A DNA stretch of 64,000 nucleotides from Bordetella sp. FB-8 (GTDB taxonomy: Bacteria > Pseudomonadota > Gammaproteobacteria > Burkholderiales > Burkholderiaceae_B), in contig NZ_KB907784.1 of NCBI RefSeq assembly GCF_000382185.1, forward strand, positions 868,001-932,000, given 5' to 3'. Below, in pieces: positions 59,283 to 64,000 of the stretch (positions within the stretch are counted from its first letter, which is position 1; the number at the start of each line of letters is the position of its first letter). A model generated the notes under the pieces. The model did not search any database, was not told the DNA's origin, and worked only from the letters and a program-made list of their open reading frames with translations. Position numbers and translations under genes: made by a program.

Positions 59283-60062
59283 ATGACCGCAACTCCTTCG
59301 ACCGCCGCGGCGATCCAGCCGCAAGGCACGCTGCGCGCCATAGGCCTGCGCAAGACCTACAACGGCCGCACCGTAGTGCAGGACGTGTCGCTGTCCGTCG
59401 CCGGCGGCGAAGTCGTGGGCCTGCTGGGCCCCAACGGCGCAGGCAAGACCACCAGCTTCTACATGATCGTAGGCTTAGTGCCGGCCGACTCCGGCCGCAT
59501 CGAGATCGACGACATGCCCATCACGAGTATGCCCATCCACAAGCGCGCGCGCGTGGGCCTGTCGTACCTGCCCCAGGAAGCCTCGGTGTTCCGCCGACTG
59601 ACGGTCGAGCAGAACATACGCGCCGTGCTGGAACTGCAACTCGATCCCAAGGGCGCGGCGCTGTCGCGCGCCCAGATCGACGAAAACCTGGAATCCCTGC
59701 TCGACGAACTGCAGATCGACCACATCCGCAGCAACACGGCGATCTCGCTGTCGGGCGGCGAGCGCCGTCGCGTGGAAATCGCCCGCGCTCTGGCGACCCG
59801 GCCGCGCTTCATCCTGCTGGACGAACCCTTCGCCGGCGTGGACCCCATCGCCGTGATCGAGATCCAGCGCATCGTGCGCTTTCTCAAGGGCCGCGGCATC
59901 GGCGTGCTCATCACCGACCACAATGTGCGCGAGACGCTGGGCATCTGCGACCGCGCCTACATCATCAGCGAAGGCAAGGTACTCACCAACGGGCACCCGG
60001 ACGAAATCGTCAGCGACCCGGCCGTACGCCGGGTCTATCTGGGCGAACACTTCAAGATGTAA
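59283..60062 (+). CDS. lptB: LPS export ABC transporter ATP-binding protein LptB
   Basis: LptB powers LPS extraction with LptF and LptG. The 259-residue protein has Walker [17 protein letters not shown], signature [16 protein letters not shown] and Walker [18 protein letters not shown], with the H-loop TDHNVRETL. The ATG at 59283 precedes the family start. Its last codons overlap the opposite-strand AtuA-related gene by 11 bp. Confidence 0.96.
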   Translation: MTATPSTAAAIQPQGTLRAIGLRKTYNGRTVVQDVSLSVAGGEVVGLLGPNGAGKTTSFYMIVGLVPADSGRIEIDDMPITSMPIHKRARVGLSYLPQEASVFRRLTVEQNIRAVLELQLDPKGAALSRAQIDENLESLLDELQIDHIRSNTAISLSGGERRRVEIARALATRPRFILLDEPFAGVDPIAVIEIQRIVRFLKGRGIGVLITDHNVRETLGICDRAYIISEGKVLTNGHPDEIVSDPAVRRVYLGEHFKM

Positions 60063-60441
60063 AGTCCGCCTCGCCGACGGCGGACACATCGGGCAGGCGT
60101 GCCGCCAACTCCGCCGGCACGGCCACCTGTTGCGCCAGCAGATGAAAGGACAGGCTCTTGCCATGCGCGTCCAGGTTGAGCGCGCTGTTAACGCCGCCGT
60201 CGAGCACACCTTCGAGAACGAAGTTCATGGCTTGCAGGCCCGGCAGCACGTAGCGCGTCACCCGCACAGGCTTGCGATAAGCGAACCACTGCGCCACGCG
60301 CGCTTCGGTCACCTCGGCAAGCAGCACCTGGTAGCACTCGGCGTCCCACGCAATCAGGCTGATGTTGGAAATGTCGCCTTTGTCACCGGTGCGGCTGTGC
60401 GCCAGGCGGTAGAGCGGCACGGATCCCGTTGCGGTCGTCAT
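60052..60441 (-). CDS. AtuA-related small subunit/C-terminal domain protein
   Basis: The 129-residue protein begins [20 protein letters not shown] and includes [19 protein letters not shown], which matches the C-terminal domain found in or beside AtuA proteins. The ATG at 60441 shares one base with the stop of the larger AtuA gene (TGATG), so the two are coupled and probably form one complex. Its stop overlaps lptB on the other strand. Substrate unknown. Confidence 0.75.
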   Translation of the reverse strand: MTTATGSVPLYRLAHSRTGDKGDISNISLIAWDAECYQVLLAEVTEARVAQWFAYRKPVRVTRYVLPGLQAMNFVLEGVLDGGVNSALNLDAHGKSLSFHLLAQQVAVPAELAARLPDVSAVGEADFTS

Positions 60442-61799
60442 CAGCGGGACTCCTGCATGGTCCATCCGGCCGCCACGATCTCGCGCGGTACCGTGCACGA
60501 CAGCGTGGCCAGGCGCGGGCGCAGCGAGGTGCGTACGCCCCCGCCGCCCGCGGGGCCGCAGCAATACAGCGCCGTGACTTCGCGCAGCACGCGCTCGGCC
60601 GTCGCCCGGTCGTCGTGCCGCGCCGCGACACGCAGCCGCACATCTTGCCCATGCCGATCCGGCACGCCTGCCAGCAGGGCGCCGTCATCGTCGGCCAGAA
60701 TGCTCATCGCGCCGATGAGATCAATGCGCAGCCTCATCGCCGATCCGATGCGGCGCGCCACGATATCCCCGGCCAGGCGCGCCCGCGCCTCGGCTTGCAA
60801 GCCGGCATAGGAAATCTCGGCCTCGGCCAGCCAGCCGCCGCGATAGCACACGTTCACCTTCAGTTCCCGCGGCCGCGCATGGCCCGTGATGCCGTGCACA
60901 GCCACGCGATCGCCGCCCAGTTCCGTCACGCCCGCCTGGCTCAGGTCGGCCACGACGTCGGGCGTGAGGTAACGCGCAGGGTCGTGGACTTCGTAGAGGA
61001 GCTGCTCCTTGACGGTGCGGGCATCCACCTTGCCGCCCGTGTTCTCGGCCTTGCCGATCACACAGGCGCCGTCAGCATCGATCTGGGCTATCGGAAAGCC
61101 CGTCTCGTGCAGGCCGGGCACCTCCTTCAGGCCGGGAACGGCGAAATAGCCGCCGGTGACCTGCGTGCCGCATTCGAGCAGATGCCCGGCCATCGTGGCG
61201 CGTCCCAGCCGCGGCCAGTCATCGTCGCTCCAGTCATAGTGCGCCAACGCGGGTCCCACTGTAAGCGAGGGATCGGCCACGCGCCCGGCCACCACGACCT
61301 GGGCGCCCGCGCGCAAGGCCTGCGCGATCTCTTGCGCGCCCAGATAGGCATTGGCGCTGATGACATCGATCCGGTCGAACTCGGCGCCCAGGCGTTCGCG
61401 CAGCAGCGCGCGTTGCTCGGGGCTGTCCAGCGCGTCACCGTGAATCACCGCGATGCGCGGCGCTGGCAGACCTTGCCGGGCCGCGATCGATGCGATGCGC
61501 CGCGCTGCGGCCGGCGGATTGGCCGCGCCGAAATTGCTGACGATGTTGATGCCGTGCTTCATGCAGTCGCCCAGAACGGGCCCGACCAGATCCTCCAGCA
61601 AAGGCTCGTAGCCGGCCTCAGGATCCTGGTTGCGCGCCAATTGAGCCAGCGCCAGGGTGCGCTCGGCCAGGGTTTCGAAGATCAGGGTGCCCCCGCCGCG
61701 AGCAGCCAGGGTGCGCACCACGGGCGGCGCGCCATCGGTGCGATCGCCTGAAAATCCGGTCGCGCAACCCACCAAACAAGGAAAATGCGGGGCAGTCAT
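60441..61799 (-). CDS. AtuA-family (DUF1446) protein, acyclic terpene utilisation-like
   Basis: The 452-residue protein matches DUF1446/Atu[21 protein letters not shown] at the N-terminus, [55 protein letters not shown] and [17 protein letters not shown]. AtuA was named for growth on citronellol and geraniol, but its reaction is not clear and no other atu genes are here. The ATG at 61799 begins [12 protein letters not shown]. It occupies the place between lptB and hpf where rpoN is usual. Confidence 0.82.
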   Translation of the reverse strand: MTAPHFPCLVGCATGFSGDRTDGAPPVVRTLAARGGGTLIFETLAERTLALAQLARNQDPEAGYEPLLEDLVGPVLGDCMKHGINIVSNFGAANPPAAARRIASIAARQGLPAPRIAVIHGDALDSPEQRALLRERLGAEFDRIDVISANAYLGAQEIAQALRAGAQVVVAGRVADPSLTVGPALAHYDWSDDDWPRLGRATMAGHLLECGTQVTGGYFAVPGLKEVPGLHETGFPIAQIDADGACVIGKAENTGGKVDARTVKEQLLYEVHDPARYLTPDVVADLSQAGVTELGGDRVAVHGITGHARPRELKVNVCYRGGWLAEAEISYAGLQAEARARLAGDIVARRIGSAMRLRIDLIGAMSILADDDGALLAGVPDRHGQDVRLRVAARHDDRATAERVLREVTALYCCGPAGGGGVRTSLRPRLATLSCTVPREIVAAGWTMQESR

Positions 61800-61914
61800 G
61801 TCTCGTCCAGAAAAAGCGTTTCTTCGTGCAGGCACTATAGCTATAGCGCCAGGAATTTTTCGCGAAAATCTTCTGAAAGACATCACGCCGTCACAATTTC
61901 GTGGCGGCCACATC

Positions 61915-61942
61915 TTGTTTTGCGCGTCAGAATCTCTACACT
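61915..61942 (+). promoter_or_regulatory. Predicted promoter upstream of hpf
   Basis: TTGTTT (61915-61920) and TACACT (61937-61942) are separated by 16 bp, giving a leader of about 120 nt before the hpf ATG. The 270-bp gap between the AtuA gene and hpf also holds a small TATAGCTATA palindrome near 61838-61847; nothing else recognisable is present. Confidence 0.45.
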
Positions 61943-62069
61943 AGGTTCATGGGCGTCGTCGATGCCCATCGGATTTCAACCCAGCCTGAACCCAATACAA
62001 GGAGCCTTTCTTACGACGAATCCGCGCATTCCTCGCGCACCTTTTTTTCTCTTTTGTAGGAGAGCAAGT

Positions 62070-62402
62070 ATGAACCTGAGCATTTGCGGTCGCCATCTCG
62101 ACGTTACCCCCGCCATCCGCGAATACGTGATGAACAAACTGTCTCGAGTATTACGACATTTCGATCACGTCATCGACACCCAGGTCATGCTCTCGGTAGA
62201 GCCATTGCGGCAAAAAGCCGAAATCACCATGCATCTGCGCGGTAAAGACATCCATTGCGAAGCGACTGACGAAAATCTCTACGCCGCTATCGACCTGCTC
62301 GTCGACAAGCTCGATCGCCAGGTCATCAAGCATAAGGACAAGATGCAAAACCACGCCACCGAATCGGCCAAGCGTCAGGTCGCCGACGCCACTACCGCTT
62401 GA
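62070..62402 (+). CDS. hpf: Ribosome hibernation promoting factor, short form (HPF/YfiA family)
   Basis: This protein binds the small ribosomal subunit and promotes inactive 100S dimers in stationary phase. The 110-residue sequence shows [40 protein letters not shown] and the [20 protein letters not shown] helix. The short length marks the gamma/beta-type HPF. A clear AGGAG site lies 7 nt before the ATG. A rho-independent terminator follows. Confidence 0.93.
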   Translation: MNLSICGRHLDVTPAIREYVMNKLSRVLRHFDHVIDTQVMLSVEPLRQKAEITMHLRGKDIHCEATDENLYAAIDLLVDKLDRQVIKHKDKMQNHATESAKRQVADATTA

Positions 62403-62424
62403 GCGGACGCGTCCGGCACAAGTT

Positions 62425-62452
62425 AAAAGCCATTCTCGCGAATGGCTTTTTT
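62425..62452 (+). terminator. Rho-independent terminator after hpf
   Basis: AAAAGCCATTC (62425-62435) and GAATGGCTTTT (62440-62450) form a perfect 11-bp stem with the loop TCGC, followed by more T. It lies 23 bp after the hpf stop and separates hpf from ptsN, which therefore needs its own promoter. Confidence 0.85.
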
Positions 62453-62541
62453 CATTGCGTCGCGCCCTGCGAAGCCGGAGCGGTTAGGCCCGGGAAACGT
62501 CTCGGTGCGCAGCACCCCATATTCCGCCCCCAATTTGTTTT

Positions 62542-62569
62542 TTGCACTGCGGCATCCTCTCCCTATAAT
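62542..62569 (+). promoter_or_regulatory. Predicted promoter of ptsN-hprK
   Basis: TTGCAC (62542-62547) and a perfect TATAAT (62564-62569) are separated by 16 bp. The expected transcription start, 7-8 bp after the -10 box, coincides with the ATG at 62577, so the transcript could be leaderless. Confidence 0.65.
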
Positions 62570-62576
62570 GGCCGCA

Positions 62577-63032
62577 ATGAACCACCTGTCGCGCATACTT
62601 CCTCCCGGCAACGTGGTGCTCGACCTGCCCGCCACCAGCAAGAAGCGCGCGTTCGAGCACGCCGGCCTATTATTCGAAAACCACCACGGCCTGGCCCGTA
62701 CCACGGTGTACGACAGCCTCTTCGCGCGTGAGCGACTGGGGTCCACCGGGCTGGGCGAAGGTGTGGCCGTACCGCATGGCCGCATCAAGGGCCTGCACCA
62801 GCCCTTGTGCGCGTTCTTCAGGCTGGCCAGGCCCATACCTTTCGAAGCGCCTGACGGCCTGCCCGTTTCCATGCTGCTGTGCCTGCTGGTTCCGGAAAAC
62901 GCGGCGCAACAACATCTGGACATTCTGGCCGAACTGGCCCATTTGATGTCCAATCAAGAATTGCGTGCGGTCCTGGCCAACGAGACCGATCCGGCCAAGG
63001 TGCACCGCACGCTCACCACGGGACAACTCTAA
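62577..63032 (+). CDS. ptsN: Nitrogen phosphotransferase enzyme IIA component PtsN
   Basis: PtsN is the EIIA-Ntr regulator that links phosphorylation state to nitrogen and potassium control. The 151-residue protein shows the phospho-acceptor His in GEGVAVPHGRIKGL and the family end LLVPENAAQQHLDILAELA. The ATG at 62577 is chosen. An in-frame ATG at 62568 overlaps the predicted -10 box, so it could serve only if transcription starts further upstream. hprK begins 6 bp after the stop. Confidence 0.92.
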   Translation: MNHLSRILPPGNVVLDLPATSKKRAFEHAGLLFENHHGLARTTVYDSLFARERLGSTGLGEGVAVPHGRIKGLHQPLCAFFRLARPIPFEAPDGLPVSMLLCLLVPENAAQQHLDILAELAHLMSNQELRAVLANETDPAKVHRTLTTGQL

Positions 63033-63038
63033 ATCGTC

Positions 63039-63974
63039 ATGCTTACCGTGCAGGAACTGGTCGACGACAACGCCGACTCCATACCATTTCGCTGGATCGC
63101 GGGCACTGAATCCGCCGACCGGGCCATCATCAACGACGGCATGGCGGCAGCCGACCTGGTGGGCCACCTCAACCTGATCCACCCCTCGCGCATCCAGGTC
63201 TTCGGCCCGGAAGAGCTGGCCTACTACACGCGTTTCGATCTGCGCCGCCGCATGCACCACATGGACGAGCTGCTTATCGGCGGCGTGCCGGCCATTCTTC
63301 TGGCTGACGATCTGCTGCCGCCCGAAGACCTGATCGAGCAATGCACGCAGCACCAGATCCCGCTCCTGGCGACCTCGGTGGCTGCGGCGCAACTCATTGA
63401 CCTGCTGCGCATCTACCTGGGCAAGAAGCTCGCTCCCACCACTACCGTGCATGGGGTGTTCATGGACGTGCTGGGCCTGGGCGTGCTGATCACCGGCGAA
63501 TCGGGCCTGGGCAAGAGTGAACTGGCGCTCGAACTCATCACCCGCGGCCACGGCCTGGTAGCCGACGATGCCGTGGATTTTTCTCGCACCGCGCCCAACG
63601 TGATCGAAGGCCACTGCCCGCTCCTGCTGCAGAACCTGCTCGAAGTGCGCGGCCTGGGGCTGCTGGATATCCGCACCATCTTCGGCGAGACCTCGGTGCG
63701 CCGCAAAATGCGTTTGAAACTCATCGTGCACCTGATGCGCAACCCGCAGGAAAAATTCGAACGCCTGCCCATGAGCGACCTGACGCAGGACATGCTGGGC
63801 CTGCCGGTGCGCAAGGTCATGCTGCAGGTTGCGGCCGGCCGCAACCTGGCCGTGCTGGTCGAGGCCGCCGTGCGCAACACCATCCTCAAGCTGCGCGGTA
63901 TCGATACCCTGGACGATTTCCTGCAACGCCAGAATCTGGCCATCCAGCAGAACAGCCAGGTACAGGCGCCTTGA
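63039..63974 (+). CDS. hprK: HPr kinase/phosphorylase HprK
   Basis: HprK phosphorylates HPr on Ser46. In beta-proteobacteria it acts within the nitrogen-related PTS together with PtsN. The 311-residue protein has the N-terminal domain, the P-loop [31 protein letters not shown], and the signature [20 protein letters not shown]. The complete gene ends 26 bp before the window edge. The usual next gene, rapZ, would lie outside. Confidence 0.96.
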   Translation: MLTVQELVDDNADSIPFRWIAGTESADRAIINDGMAAADLVGHLNLIHPSRIQVFGPEELAYYTRFDLRRRMHHMDELLIGGVPAILLADDLLPPEDLIEQCTQHQIPLLATSVAAAQLIDLLRIYLGKKLAPTTTVHGVFMDVLGLGVLITGESGLGKSELALELITRGHGLVADDAVDFSRTAPNVIEGHCPLLLQNLLEVRGLGLLDIRTIFGETSVRRKMRLKLIVHLMRNPQEKFERLPMSDLTQDMLGLPVRKVMLQVAAGRNLAVLVEAAVRNTILKLRGIDTLDDFLQRQNLAIQQNSQVQAP

Positions 63975-64000
63975 CGCCCTATGCCGAGCCCAGCAGCCAT

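Overview
This window is high-GC, gene-dense chromosomal DNA of an aerobic beta-proteobacterium. It is most likely a member of the Alcaligenaceae (Bordetella/Achromobacter type). That placement is an inference from gene content and order (cydABX-cydDC, lptCAB-hpf-ptsN-hprK, PhoB/PhoR, a ubiE/ubiJ/ubiB set, a DUF3683-type FAD/Fe-S oxidase) and from a GC-rich repeat of a kind I recall as common in that family. No rRNA, tRNA, CRISPR array, phage or insertion sequence was recognised. No stretch longer than 300 bases lacks a gene.

Region 1 (1-17486) is a nearly complete set of the oxygen-dependent (Cob) cobalamin pathway: cobB (cut by the left edge), cobF, cobP, cobM, cobK, cobL, a cobG-cobH fusion, cobI, a cbiG-cobJ fusion, a NiCoT cobalt/nickel permease, a ChlI/ChlD-type chelatase gene, cobN and cobW. 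Many neighbours overlap by ATGA. The chelatase gene is the most striking element. An ATPase frame and a VWA frame are joined at an A AAA AAA heptamer, followed after 7 nt by a strong stem-loop. This is the layout of a programmed -1 frameshift, which would give a small (ChlI-like) and a medium (ChlD-like) chelatase subunit from one gene, to work with the adjacent CobN.

Region 2 (17583-31045) holds thiG-thiD, a Pcm-like methyltransferase with an altered active-site motif, rfaE2, a diiron protein, and ubiB-ubiJ and ubiE separated by a divergent amidase. It continues with crcB plus a DUF190 gene behind a fluoride riboswitch, phoB-phoR, a Tat-type carbonic anhydrase and metR.

Region 3 (31046-47769) holds metE, which carries an in-frame insertion resembling the GC-rich intergenic repeat. 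It is followed by a LysR regulator divergent from a VOC protein, the 5-oxoprolinase genes pxpBCA, a 2-hydroxyacid dehydrogenase, the giant FAD/Fe-S oxidase, ilvA, a short-chain dehydrogenase, a TauE-type exporter, a class III CoA-transferase and apt.

Region 4 (47781-56193) is a cytochrome bd operon on the minus strand: a GbsR/MarR-like regulator, then cydA, cydB, the 39-residue cydX, cydD and cydC. A promoter with an overlapping palindrome lies upstream. purT follows, also on the minus strand.

Region 5 (56325-63974) is the envelope/nitrogen-PTS block: kdsD, kdsC, lptC, lptA, lptB, then hpf, ptsN and hprK. The position between lptB and hpf, where rpoN usually sits, is instead occupied by an opposite-strand AtuA-type gene pair.
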